Shown: one piece after another, positions 6,274-14,980 of the stretch | How positions within the stretch are numbered: position 1 is the first letter of the stretch | Layout: each line of letters begins with the position of its first letter | Source: Lachnospiraceae bacterium | Lineage (GTDB): Bacteria; Bacillota; Clostridia; Lachnospirales; Lachnospiraceae | Assembly (NCBI GenBank): GCA_029067085.1 | Contig: JAIEFE010000011.1 | Span: forward strand, 1 to 64,000 | Length of the DNA stretch: 64,000 bases | Direction: 5' to 3' | The notes under the pieces: model-generated | What the model was told of the DNA's origin: nothing | Seen by the model: only the letters and a program-made list of their open reading frames with translations | Databases searched by the model: none | Translations under genes and position numbers: made by a program

Positions 6274-8089
6274 TCTGATTCGATTGGGTGGCAGCATTAT
6301 TAGAGTATTGGATATGCAGGATGATAAGATTCTTATGATCGATTGTATCAAACATTCTATGCCTGTGTGGGTGGAGCTTGAATCATTGGAATCCTATTCT
6401 GCGTATACCGATGAGGAACTGTTCAAGACTACGGGATTCACTAGTGTTGCTATTGATACTTTAGATGCAGACCAGAGAAAGGTTATGTATGAACGCTATA
6501 CAATGATTACACCGATTCTTCCTTTTATAGCAGACGATAAGATGCGGTCTAAACTGATCTGTTCCATAGCAGAAGATCATCATATATCAAAACAGACTAT
6601 CAGAAATTATCTCTGTTTGTATCTGTCCTATCTGGATGTAACTGTCCTTGCTCCAAAGAAACGGAAAGATGATCGGGAACTGACACAGGATGAAAAGCAT
6701 ATGCGCTGGGCGTTAAATAAGTTTTTTTATACGACGAAAAAGCAATCCCTAATGACTGCTTACACTATGATGCTCAAGGAAAAGTACTGTGATGCTGTGG
6801 GAGTATTGGCAGAAGAATATCCATCATTTTATCAGTTTCGTTATTTCTATCGTAAGACAAGGAAGATGCAGAACTTTTACATTTCCAGAGATGGGTTAAA
6901 GAACTACCAGAGGAACAATAGACCGCTTACAGGTGAGGGAGTACAGGAGTTTGCTCCTGCTGTTGGTGTAGGGATGCTGGATGCGACTGTGTGTGATATT
7001 TACCTGATCAATGAGGAAGGAAATCTGGTTGGCAGACCTATTCTCACTGCATGTATTGATGCTTACAGTGGTTTGTGCTGCGGTTATTCTCTTTCATGGG
7101 AAGGTGGGGTATACAGCCTTAGAGGATTAATGTTGAACATCATAGCAGATAAAGTGGCATGGTGTAAGCGTTATGGTATCTCCATTCAGAAAGAGGATTG
7201 GGACTGTGATATGCTTACCGGTATATTTGTTACGGATATGGGGAGTGAATATAAATCAGAGAACTTTGAACAGATTGCAGAATTGGGTGTTACTGTAGTT
7301 AATCTTCCATCATATAGGCCGGAATTGAAAGGATTAGTAGAGAAATTCTTTGATCTGATACAGGATATGTACAAGAAGCATTTAAAGGGCAAAGGTGTGA
7401 TCGAGCCTGATTATCAGGAACGAGGAGCACATGATTACCGTAAGGATGCCTGCCTTGCGATGACGGACTTTGAGAAGATTATTCTACATTGTATCATCTA
7501 TTATAACTCAAAGAGGATTGTAGAGAACTTTCCTTATACAGAAGATATGATAAATGAGCAGGTGAAACCATATGCGTCCTGTATATGGGAATGGGGAAAG
7601 TCATTGATAGGGGCTAATCTGATAGCTGTAGGAGGTAGGGAACTGGTATTGACATTGTTGCCAAGGACAACAGGTAGATTTGGAAGGACTGGATTGAAAG
7701 TCAATAAGCTACGGTATCATTGTGAGGGATATACAGAGCAGTATCTATCTGGTGGTGATGTGACGGTTGCTTATAATCCAGATGATGTTACCTCTGTATG
7801 GATATTGGAAAATGGGGTGTATACTGAATTTGAACTGATAGAATCTCGTTTTCAGAGAAAAGACCTTATAGAAGTACAGGAGATACAGGATGGACAAAAG
7901 ACCATTGCCAAGAGTGAAATGAGAAATAATCTACAGGCACAGATCGATTTGGCACAGCATATTGAAGCTATTGCAGGTAGTGTAAATAGTAATACAGATG
8001 TTCATATGAAGAATATCCGCAACACCAGAAAGCGAGAGCAGATAAAAAATCATCGAGATTACATGAAGGAGGGAAAAAATTATGACTAA
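6260..8089 (+). CDS. tnsB: TnsB-type DDE transposase
   Basis: 609 aa. It is the transposase that binds the transposon ends and joins 3' strands to the target. The catalytic triad is visible as D241 (MLDATVCDIYL), D326 (FVTDMGSEY) and E361 (KGLVEKFFD), the last two exactly 35 residues apart as in the rve/Mu-type fold. An N-terminal helix-turn-helix region (ISKQTIRNYLCLYLSYL) and a C-terminal Mu-transposase-like beta domain followed by a basic tail (NTRKREQIKNHRD) complete the usual TnsB layout. The tail probably contacts TnsC. Start chosen at 6260 (MKKYDLIRL), overlapping the upstream gene; the frame from 6203 lies in the tnsA-like gene. It ends 8 bases inside tnsC. Confidence 0.93.
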   Translation: MKKYDLIRLGGSIIRVLDMQDDKILMIDCIKHSMPVWVELESLESYSAYTDEELFKTTGFTSVAIDTLDADQRKVMYERYTMITPILPFIADDKMRSKLICSIAEDHHISKQTIRNYLCLYLSYLDVTVLAPKKRKDDRELTQDEKHMRWALNKFFYTTKKQSLMTAYTMMLKEKYCDAVGVLAEEYPSFYQFRYFYRKTRKMQNFYISRDGLKNYQRNNRPLTGEGVQEFAPAVGVGMLDATVCDIYLINEEGNLVGRPILTACIDAYSGLCCGYSLSWEGGVYSLRGLMLNIIADKVAWCKRYGISIQKEDWDCDMLTGIFVTDMGSEYKSENFEQIAELGVTVVNLPSYRPELKGLVEKFFDLIQDMYKKHLKGKGVIEPDYQERGAHDYRKDACLAMTDFEKIILHCIIYYNSKRIVENFPYTEDMINEQVKPYASCIWEWGKSLIGANLIAVGGRELVLTLLPRTTGRFGRTGLKVNKLRYHCEGYTEQYLSGGDVTVAYNPDDVTSVWILENGVYTEFELIESRFQRKDLIEVQEIQDGQKTIAKSEMRNNLQAQIDLAQHIEAIAGSVNSNTDVHMKNIRNTRKREQIKNHRDYMKEGKNYD

Positions 8090-9341
8090 TCTTTCTGATA
8101 TTATTCGTATTCTGCCACCAATGAAGTCAGGTGATGATCTGATTTCTGCACTGGAAGTATTACCTGAGTATGATGAAGATATACGAAATGGTGATGTATC
8201 TGTGCGTCTTATGGCACTTTCTGATCTCTACAGGATATATGTACCTTCTCAAATGTCATTGGAGATTTACAGTAAAATGTATCTGGCACTATTAAGGTCA
8301 TTGCAAAAGAAAGGTACAAAATTAGCCATACAACAGAAGAATCAGAATCATAAGGCTATCATTCAGCAGGAGTACAGCGGTATTATGGGTGGTTCTGACA
8401 GTTTTACAATCATCGGGGCATCCGGTATTGGTAAAAGTTCAGCTATTAGCAGAGCAATCTCTTTGATTACCGAGAATAAGGTGATTGAGGTTAGTAATCC
8501 ATACACGAAGATTATTCCCTGTATCTGTGTCCAGTGTCCTTTTGATTCCTCAGTAAAGGGATTGCTGTTGGAGATACTAAGGAAAGTAGATGAAGTGATT
8601 GAGGGTAAATATTATCAGAATGCATTACGGGCAAGAACAACAACGGATATGCTGATCGGGAGCGTCAGCCAAGTGGCGCTGAACCATATCGGCTTGCTGG
8701 TAGTGGATGAGATTCAGAATGTGTGTAACAGCAAGAATGGTAAGAGCCTTGTGGGTATGCTTACCCAGCTTATCAACAATAGCGGCATATCAATCTGCAT
8801 GGTGGGGACTCCTGAGAGTGCTGTGTTTTTTGAACAGGCTATGCAGCTTGCACGCAGATCATTGGGGTTGCGGTATGATGTGATGGAGTATGGAGAGAAT
8901 TTTAGAATCTTTTGTGAAACTGTGTTTTCCTACCAGTATATGGAACAGAAGACGGAGATCACGGAGTCAATTATGGAATGGCTCTATGAGCATACTTCGG
9001 GAAATATATCGTTAGTGGTATCCCTTATCCATGATGCACAGGAGATTGCTATTCTGAATGGGAAAGAGGTCCTGAATCTGGAATCATTAAATGAAGCATA
9101 TCAAAAACGTTTGTCTCTATTACATAGATTTATCCATCCTGAACAGAAAAAGCAGACTTCCAAGACAAAGAGAAAAGTGTCTGCTATTGATGTTAAAACT
9201 TCTACAGAGGGAAAAGGCAGTGGAGAAATAAGTAGTAAAGAATTTACGATTGCTGATTTGGTAGCGACTGCTAAAGATGAAAGTAGAGATATTGTGCAGA
9301 TATTAAAAATACATATGCCGATTGTGGAGGTGGCGGTATGA
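8082..9341 (+). CDS. tnsC: TnsC-type AAA+ transposition regulator
   Basis: 419 aa. It is the ATPase that polymerises on target DNA, links the target selector (TniQ) to the transposase and provides target immunity. Walker A is residues 112-119 (GASGIGKS), Walker B is LLVVDEIQ with D209-E210, and MVGTPES is the sensor region. The C-terminal 70 residues are basic and low-complexity (EQKKQTSKTKRK). A strong GAAGGAGGG site precedes the ATG, which overlaps the tnsB stop; its own stop overlaps the tniQ start. The gene order B-C-Q is that of Tn7-like and Tn5053-like elements. Confidence 0.93.
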   Translation: MTNLSDIIRILPPMKSGDDLISALEVLPEYDEDIRNGDVSVRLMALSDLYRIYVPSQMSLEIYSKMYLALLRSLQKKGTKLAIQQKNQNHKAIIQQEYSGIMGGSDSFTIIGASGIGKSSAISRAISLITENKVIEVSNPYTKIIPCICVQCPFDSSVKGLLLEILRKVDEVIEGKYYQNALRARTTTDMLIGSVSQVALNHIGLLVVDEIQNVCNSKNGKSLVGMLTQLINNSGISICMVGTPESAVFFEQAMQLARRSLGLRYDVMEYGENFRIFCETVFSYQYMEQKTEITESIMEWLYEHTSGNISLVVSLIHDAQEIAILNGKEVLNLESLNEAYQKRLSLLHRFIHPEQKKQTSKTKRKVSAIDVKTSTEGKGSGEISSKEFTIADLVATAKDESRDIVQILKIHMPIVEVAV

Positions 9342-10687
9342 TCTCTTATTTACCCACTATCTATCCTGATGAATTGGTATATAGTTGGTTTTGCAGATAC
9401 TATGTCCATGCAGGATTCTTTTCGCATAAGGCAGCTTTGGGGGAATTGTATTGTAAAAAGTCGGATAATACAAGCAAGGAATTTATTGGTAATCTAAATT
9501 CAGAAGCCATGGAGCAGATCGAAAAGGTATATTCTCTGGATGAATTGGTTTTAAATCATACCATGTATCCGCAGTATGCACGGTTTATTCCGTTAGAGCA
9601 GAAGAAGGCTGCTTTATATCGGTTAGTTCACAATGCTTGCGACGCTCACCAGTTGTTTCCTGTTCTTCCAAGAAATGAGGGAGAACGATATCTGCGGTTC
9701 TGTCCATTGTGTGTGAAAGAGGACAGGGAAACTTATGGTGAAGCATACTGGCATAGGAAGCATCAGATTCGGAATATGAGTATATGTACTAAGCATAAGT
9801 GCAAGCTTATGGAATCAAGTGTTTCTGCAAAGAGTGAACAGGGATTTACGTTTTGTCCAGCAGAGAGTTACAAACATTATGACGAAGCTGTTATTGAAAG
9901 TGATTCGTTGGTGATTCAGTATGCAGAATATTTAGACTCGATATTTGATGCGCCGATGGATTTTGATAATGATATTCCGATAAGCTCGATCTTGTACGAT
10001 GGAATGAGCAAAACAAAATATTTGAAGCCATCGGGACGGAGCAGGTATACGAAGATGTTTGCTGATGATATGGGCGAATTTTATAAAAATATGGGCATAT
10101 GCAGTATAGCGAGTATATATCAGATACAGAGAGTGCTGCTTGGGAGTCTGTTTGAGTTTTCTGCCATCTGTCAGATTGTATTTTTCTTGGGGATGAAGCC
10201 AGAGGAGTTAACGTATCCTTCTCTGACAATGGAACAGATCAGGCAGGAACAGGACAGTCATTATATGAAAGATACTGCTCCTGTAGATTGGGAACTGTTG
10301 GACAAAGAAACGGCTCCTGTATTAGAAAAGATGGTTAAGGCTGTATATGATGGCACTGCTAATGAAAATGGGAGGCCGGAACGAGTGTCAGAAAGGCTTG
10401 TGTATCGGGAAATGGGTTTGGCGGGGCATCGATTGGAGAATATGCCTAGATGCCGGGCTATTTTTGAGAGATATACAGAATCGTATCCTGAGAGCTGGGC
10501 AAGGAAAATTATTTGGGCATATCAGAAGTTGAAAGAAGAGGAGAAGACTTTCTATTGGACGGATATTAGGAAGATTTCTGGAGTGAAAAAGAAGAATTTT
10601 CAGGCGGTTGTTCCTTATTTGATGAAGCATACGGATGATATTACGGTGAGTAAGATTATGGAGTTGGTTATAGTTGACAATGAATAA
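9338..10687 (+). CDS. tniQ: TniQ/TnsD-family target selector
   Basis: 449 aa. TniQ/TnsD proteins recognise the insertion site and recruit TnsC. The family opening is clear (LPTIYPDELVYSWFCRY), and the zinc-binding motif is C122-P-L-C125 followed by WHRKHQIRNMSICTKHKCKL. The C-terminal half (helical, with several possible HTH regions such as KISGVKKKNFQAVVPYL) would bind the target DNA. This element inserted in a dispersed hairpin repeat, so this protein is the candidate reader of that repeat. Only one TniQ is present and there is no CRISPR effector, so RNA guidance is not indicated. Confidence 0.9.
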   Translation: MISYLPTIYPDELVYSWFCRYYVHAGFFSHKAALGELYCKKSDNTSKEFIGNLNSEAMEQIEKVYSLDELVLNHTMYPQYARFIPLEQKKAALYRLVHNACDAHQLFPVLPRNEGERYLRFCPLCVKEDRETYGEAYWHRKHQIRNMSICTKHKCKLMESSVSAKSEQGFTFCPAESYKHYDEAVIESDSLVIQYAEYLDSIFDAPMDFDNDIPISSILYDGMSKTKYLKPSGRSRYTKMFADDMGEFYKNMGICSIASIYQIQRVLLGSLFEFSAICQIVFFLGMKPEELTYPSLTMEQIRQEQDSHYMKDTAPVDWELLDKETAPVLEKMVKAVYDGTANENGRPERVSERLVYREMGLAGHRLENMPRCRAIFERYTESYPESWARKIIWAYQKLKEEEKTFYWTDIRKISGVKKKNFQAVVPYLMKHTDDITVSKIMELVIVDNE

Positions 10688-10782
10688 GTTAACTGTGTGC
10701 TCTATTTTTTAGTGATTGTGTTACTGATGGGGAATGCTTATAATTATAGATATAGTTGTGAAGTGAAGGAGAGATTTTGAAT

Positions 10783-11412
10783 ATGAAAGATGAGATAATG
10801 TCTTTATTGACAGATTTTGGTGAGTTTACTTTAGATATGTTTTTGCAAGATGGTATCTTAAAAGAGTTACCTATTGTAGGCTCCAGCTTTAGTATGATAA
10901 AAATAGGTACAGATATCCATGATAGAATTTTTGTGGAAAAAATAAAAAGTTTTATTGAGCATGTTGATAAGGATACCAAATGGCAAGAAAAATTTAGTGA
11001 TATTGAAGAATGCAATAAAATATCTAAGCATCTTCTATATATAATAGATTCATGCGATGATGACAAAAAGTTGAAATTAATAGGATTGGCATTTAACTAT
11101 TTTGTAAATGGAGAGATGAGTAAGAAGGAATATTTTTTTGCTGTAAATATAATTTCAAAATCATTTTATCCGTATTTAGAAATACTGTTGGAAATTGATG
11201 AATCTGAACGTTTTCCAAATGATGATACGAAGTATGATTATGATGGAGTGGCACATTTGTTAAATATAGGTGCACTTGATTATGATGGTCAAACACAAAT
11301 GCTTATTAATGAAAAAACGAAAGAAATAGAATCGCGACCCTGTATAATAGTTACATTAAATTGTTATGGTAATTTTATTAGAGGGTTATTAAGTAGGTTG
11401 AATGAGCAATAG
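10783..11412 (+). CDS. Unrecognised cargo protein with central membrane-like segment
   Basis: 209 aa, family not recognised. The N-terminal region has the pattern ELPIVGSSFSMIKIGTDIHD followed by RIFVEKIKSFIEHVDK, an amphipathic Pro-Ile-x-Gly stretch then basic helix. I recall this pattern from uncharacterised proteins of mobile islands but cannot name it. The rest is acidic and helical with a hydrophobic end (PCIIVTLNCYGNFIRGLL). ATG 10783 is chosen because the AAGGAGAG site is 9 bases upstream; the TTG at 10777 is too close. It is a single-gene unit after tniQ, before the Shedu gene, and probably a defence or maintenance cargo. Confidence 0.6.
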   Translation: MKDEIMSLLTDFGEFTLDMFLQDGILKELPIVGSSFSMIKIGTDIHDRIFVEKIKSFIEHVDKDTKWQEKFSDIEECNKISKHLLYIIDSCDDDKKLKLIGLAFNYFVNGEMSKKEYFFAVNIISKSFYPYLEILLEIDESERFPNDDTKYDYDGVAHLLNIGALDYDGQTQMLINEKTKEIESRPCIIVTLNCYGNFIRGLLSRLNEQ

Positions 11413-11620
11413 AAGCTAAATATAAGTGACGTAAGTAAATGGTTATAGGAAGTATGCTCTGTTAAAATTGTGAACTAATTATTATTTCTCTTAGTCTTGA
11501 TAATGGTTGGGATAATTCCTATATGCAAGTGATTTTTATAAATTTTACAAGCGTTTTAATTGCGAGAGTGACCTTTTTGGTATACTAAAAAAGAGAGAAA
11601 TTTGTTGATGGGAGAATATT

Positions 11621-12415
11621 ATGAAGTTACAAGATAGAGATTATAATATTATATTGAGTGAGGAAGAAAAGAGAGCTTATGAGGCTGAATTGGCATATGA
11701 AGCATCTAAAGGGCCAAAGAATAATCGGGGGTTTCCAAGATTTTCTCATCCAGATAAACAGATCAGAGAGTTTATCTGGCATAAAAGGTCTTTATTTCCT
11801 AATAATTTTTTGCATTTTTCTGAATATAAAAGCGAGATTGATTTTGAGACAGAAGCGAATAACTTTAAAGATATAATTTATAATTGCAAAAATGAGTTAG
11901 GGATTCAGCAATATATAAAGCAGAATCGAAAATGGTTTATTCCGGGTTCAATATTTGTAGATTATAATTTTGGACATCATGATGCCTATTTGTTCCCAGA
12001 GCAGAAATTGGGAAATGAATATGCAGTTGATTATATGCTATTAGGAAAAAGTTCTGATGGATATAGTGTAGTTCTGATTGAGTTTGAAAAGGCAAATACG
12101 GAGTATCTTTTGCAGACGAGAAATACAGAAAGCGATAGTGTAAGGAAGGGCTTAACACAGATACAAGACTGGAAACGTTGGATGGATAAAAATAGAGATT
12201 ACTTTTTGAAAAATATCGGTCTTTTGCAACAGGGGATAGATATACCTGTATTTAGAATACATTACTATCTTGTGGTTAGTCGAAGAGATCTTATGACACC
12301 TGTGGCTTTGGAAGTTAGAAGCCAAAGTATATATGAAATGAAAAACACAAAAATTGTGACTTTTGATAGGTTGGTTGATAATATACGAAAATTGGAAAAG
12401 AATCATAGTTGGTAG
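11621..12415 (+). CDS. Shedu-type (DUF4263) defence nuclease
   Basis: 264 aa. The C-terminal half fits the DUF4263/SduA fold, a PD-(D/E)xK nuclease used by the Shedu anti-phage system. Asp lies in EYAVDYMLLG, then ExE(K) in VVLIEFEKANTEY, then the family helix KGLTQIQDWKRWMDKN (Q and W positions). A middle region with IQQYIKQNRKWFIPG is typical of the segment before the nuclease core. Shedu acts as a single protein, which agrees with its stand-alone position with its own upstream promoter-like TATACT at 11581. The substrate and trigger of this copy are not deducible. Confidence 0.72.
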   Translation: MKLQDRDYNIILSEEEKRAYEAELAYEASKGPKNNRGFPRFSHPDKQIREFIWHKRSLFPNNFLHFSEYKSEIDFETEANNFKDIIYNCKNELGIQQYIKQNRKWFIPGSIFVDYNFGHHDAYLFPEQKLGNEYAVDYMLLGKSSDGYSVVLIEFEKANTEYLLQTRNTESDSVRKGLTQIQDWKRWMDKNRDYFLKNIGLLQQGIDIPVFRIHYYLVVSRRDLMTPVALEVRSQSIYEMKNTKIVTFDRLVDNIRKLEKNHSW

Positions 12416-12650
12416 TCATAAAGATATTTTTATGAGTTATGAACATGATAGAAATAATTGATGTTTCTCATTTTTGATTGAGAGAATTTCTTGTAGTAAG
12501 TAGACTAACTATTAAAAGTCAATATCTAAAATGAAGTTTTTGAGAAAAGTGTAGAAATACATTTTTGATAAATCAGCACCTTGAAAATCGCATGACAAAC
12601 AGAGCATCTGAGCAGATGCCCGCAGAACAGGTGATAGAGTTTTTAGGGTT

Positions 12651-13820
12651 TTATTTTCTGTATGCCTCGCCGGTTAATTCCATTCTGTAAATTGTCCGGA
12701 TCAGTTTCTTGGCTGCATGAGAGACGGCAACATTATAGTGTTTACCTTCCCGGATCTTCTTGGCAAGGTAAGAGCCAAAGGTCTCATCCCATTTACAGAC
12801 AAACTTTGTGGCATTGAACAGTGCATAGCGGAGATAGCGGGAGCCTCGTTTTTCCATATGCGCATAGCCTGATTCCAGTTGTCCGGATTGATAAGTGGAT
12901 GGCGACAGGCCAGCAAAGGCAAGTATCTGATCCGCATTTTCGAAACGGGAAAAATCGCCTACCTCGGCAAGGATCATTGCACCCATGCGATAACTGATCC
13001 CGGGGATCGTCATGATAGGGGACGCACTGTCATCCATGATCTTTTTGATGACAGTTTCGACTTCTTCAATCTCTTCGGTTAACACATGGATCAGGTGAAT
13101 AGTGTGCTTAAGCTCCAACGATTTTACGGGCATAACGGATCCAATAGATGTATGTGCGGCAGTTCGGATTTCGATAGCTTTGTCGCGTCCGTAGCGCCCT
13201 TTAGAGGCTGTTTCAAGCAGATTCTTAAGACGAGTCAGATGGCAGTCTGCGATGTAGGAAGCGCCGGGAAATTCTGAAAGCAGGGCGTACACGGAAGCCA
13301 TGTGGATATCTGGAACAAGCTTCTCCAACTCTGGGAAGAGGATGTTTACAAGGCGTGCAATAGAGACTTTCAGTCTTGCACGTTCCTGGACTTTGTCGAA
13401 ACGATAACGGGTTAATGACTTTAATTCCTCGTTGTGGTATGATGTATCCGAGTAGGGCTTGAGAGTCTTATCGGTTATGAGCATCATAGCAATCGAACTG
13501 GCATCGACTTTATCCGTTTTCGTCTTTCTAAGGCTTAGACCTTTTCTGTAAAGATTAGTATGTAACGGATTGATAACACAGGTGGTCAGACCTTTATCAA
13601 TGAGCGAACCCAGAAGGTTGAGTGAGTAATGGCCGGTAGCCTCAAGCCCTACTTTTATTAGGGCAATATCAGTTTCTGCGTCCTGGATCTTCTCATAGAG
13701 TTCGTCAAAGCCATCCCTGTTGTTTGAGATAGTGAACACTGGATAGAGTTTTTTGGCATCAGGGCCAAGGATACAGCAATCGTGCTTATCCTTTGCGACA
13801 TCAATACCAACATAGATCAT
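12651..13820 (-). CDS. IS110-family transposase (DEDD + serine)
   Basis: 389 aa, full length for the family. The N-terminal RuvC-like DEDD domain shows YVGIDVAKDKHDC, GLEATGHY and KTDKVDA. The C-terminal Transposase_20 domain shows TIPGISYRMGAMILAEVGDF and the conserved serine in LSPSTYQSGQ. Together they form the composite active site of the bridge-RNA-guided recombinases. A GGAGGAT ribosome site precedes the ATG (complement near 13826-13832). The frame is intact, so the element may be active. No neighbouring gene is read with it. Confidence 0.93.
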   Translation of the reverse strand: MIYVGIDVAKDKHDCCILGPDAKKLYPVFTISNNRDGFDELYEKIQDAETDIALIKVGLEATGHYSLNLLGSLIDKGLTTCVINPLHTNLYRKGLSLRKTKTDKVDASSIAMMLITDKTLKPYSDTSYHNEELKSLTRYRFDKVQERARLKVSIARLVNILFPELEKLVPDIHMASVYALLSEFPGASYIADCHLTRLKNLLETASKGRYGRDKAIEIRTAAHTSIGSVMPVKSLELKHTIHLIHVLTEEIEEVETVIKKIMDDSASPIMTIPGISYRMGAMILAEVGDFSRFENADQILAFAGLSPSTYQSGQLESGYAHMEKRGSRYLRYALFNATKFVCKWDETFGSYLAKKIREGKHYNVAVSHAAKKLIRTIYRMELTGEAYRK

Positions 13821-14010
13821 ACAGGTGATCCTCCTTCATAGTTATTGATGCTGTTGGTAGATCCACAGGGCTCCCTGCCGATGTAACCTCGTTCCAAATA
13901 AACCGTCATGCGGTATCTAACTGATTAACATTGTAGCAAAGAGGCTGTGGTTGGAGCCTACTTGAAACCGTCTGAGCGGTAGGAGAAAAAAACCAATCCA
14001 CAGCATCTTC
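13821..14010 (-). ncRNA. Candidate IS110 bridge RNA leader
   Basis: IS110-group elements encode a bridge RNA between the element end and the transposase start. Here that region can fold: GCTGTGGTTGG (13944-13954) pairs with CCAATCCACAGC (13993-14004) around an internal CCTAC/GTAGG stem and a CCG/CGG tip, leaving open loops. Nearer the gene, CAGGG-CT-CCCTG (13866-13877) forms another hairpin. Loops of this type carry the target- and donor-binding guides in known bridge RNAs. The guides cannot be assigned without the exact ends of the element. Confidence 0.5.
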
Positions 14011-14458
14011 AACAGCATACCCCATAACCTAGAATAGGTAAAGAATGGGTATGTCTATATAATACGAGGATCAAAAGAAACAAGACCAGATATTGGTTGA
14101 TGATACTTTGAAGCTACGGAAATTACTTTTAGATTCGCAAGAAAAATAGACAGTATTAAGTTTTTAATATGTATTGGGGAACGGTATAGCATGGGAGCGA
14201 TAACTCTGGTATTAAGAGGTGGCTTTGCTTTTGGTGGAAAAGTTGCGGAAATAGCCCGTAAATATGGCGTTTTGGTATTACATAGGTCTGAAAGATATAT
14301 TATTTTTGTGTTTTTTAGGCGGTTTTTACATTTGGGAGTGGTTGAACTACTGTTCTATGGTTCTTTTGCTAAAGAGAAAACCATAATAATGTTATGTCGT
14401 GATGTTCGGTTTAGAGCAACTTGTATTGTTTAACAGACTCAAAGTTTTGTTTAGAACA

Positions 14459-14552
14459 TATTTGCTATCATGTATTTTGGCTAGCAATTCGATTGTATGT
14501 CACCTATAATAAGAATGCAAGGTCAAGGATACTATTAATGGACTGTACGACA
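14459..14552. repeat. Relic of a transposon right end (tail repeat copy 1)
   Basis: 14459-14532 matches 22753-22825 (shared core AATAAGAATGCAAGGTCAAG), the sequence directly inside the right terminal unit. Here the 250-bp unit is replaced by 13 unrelated bases and then TACGACA-TT (14546-14554), the terminal bases and flank of the real right end. It looks like a collapsed end. Confidence 0.65.
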
Positions 14553-14595
14553 TTTTAACAATTTGGCGAAAGTGTAGAGAACTGACTTGAAATCA

Positions 14596-14650
14596 AGGGA
14601 TTTTGAGTATAGAGGGGTTCACCGGGGTGACTGGTGAGCCTCTCTTTTTG
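14596..14650 (+). terminator. Hairpin repeat copy with terminator (internal)
   Basis: GAGGGGTTCACC (14612-14623) pairs with GGTGAGCCTCTC (14633-14644), followed by five T. It matches the repeats at 23096, 25272 and 26001, so a copy of the chromosomal repeat lies inside the transposon. Confidence 0.75.
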
Positions 14651-14717
14651 GGCTTTTTTATACCGATGATAATATGGCGATGGGGATTGATGGATACGTT
14701 ATCGATTGTTTGGAGTT

Positions 14718-14825
14718 TTGCAGAAGGGGTTATCTTGTAATTTTATATTTATGAAGTTATGAATGAAATTTTGTTTATGTGTTATGGCAGCAGGGCGGGT
14801 AGCTGGGATTTGGCTATATTTTTAC
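14718..14825 (+). repeat. Module leader repeat, copy 1
   Basis: About 100 bp ending GGGTAGCTGGGATTTGGC-TATATTT, similar to 19506-19612. It lies ahead of the macro-domain operon. It opens an apparent 74-residue N-terminal extension of that protein (from 14759), which is therefore unlikely to be translated. Confidence 0.65.
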
Positions 14826-14980
14826 TACAGGAATTCAATTTTCAAGATGTAAAATTAAGGCCATTGCTTTGGAAGTCGCGTTGTAGTCTTGAAAACAAGG
14901 TAGTGTTTTGCTACAATATAAAAAGGGGACTAATTAAACACTTTTATAGTGATCTGTACTTTAAGCGAAAGGTATATTAT

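Larger units (their letters stand above)
12640..14030 (-). mobile_element. IS110-family insertion sequence (approximate ends)
   Basis: The transposase on the minus strand plus its roughly 200-base structured leader make up an IS110-type element. These elements have no terminal inverted repeats and no fixed duplication, so the ends given are approximate. It sits inside the Tn7-like cargo between the Shedu gene and the relic transposon end, and has probably pushed into intergenic sequence. Confidence 0.6.

Noticed and set aside
14191..14433. An 80-codon open frame between the IS110 element and the relic transposon end
   Set aside because: No ribosome site or family pattern, and it runs into sequence next to the tail repeat; probably chance.
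14759..14980. A 74-residue N-terminal extension of the macro-domain protein
   Set aside because: It is translated leader repeat (the same DNA precedes another module at 19.5 kb), and a better ribosome site lies before ATG 14981.
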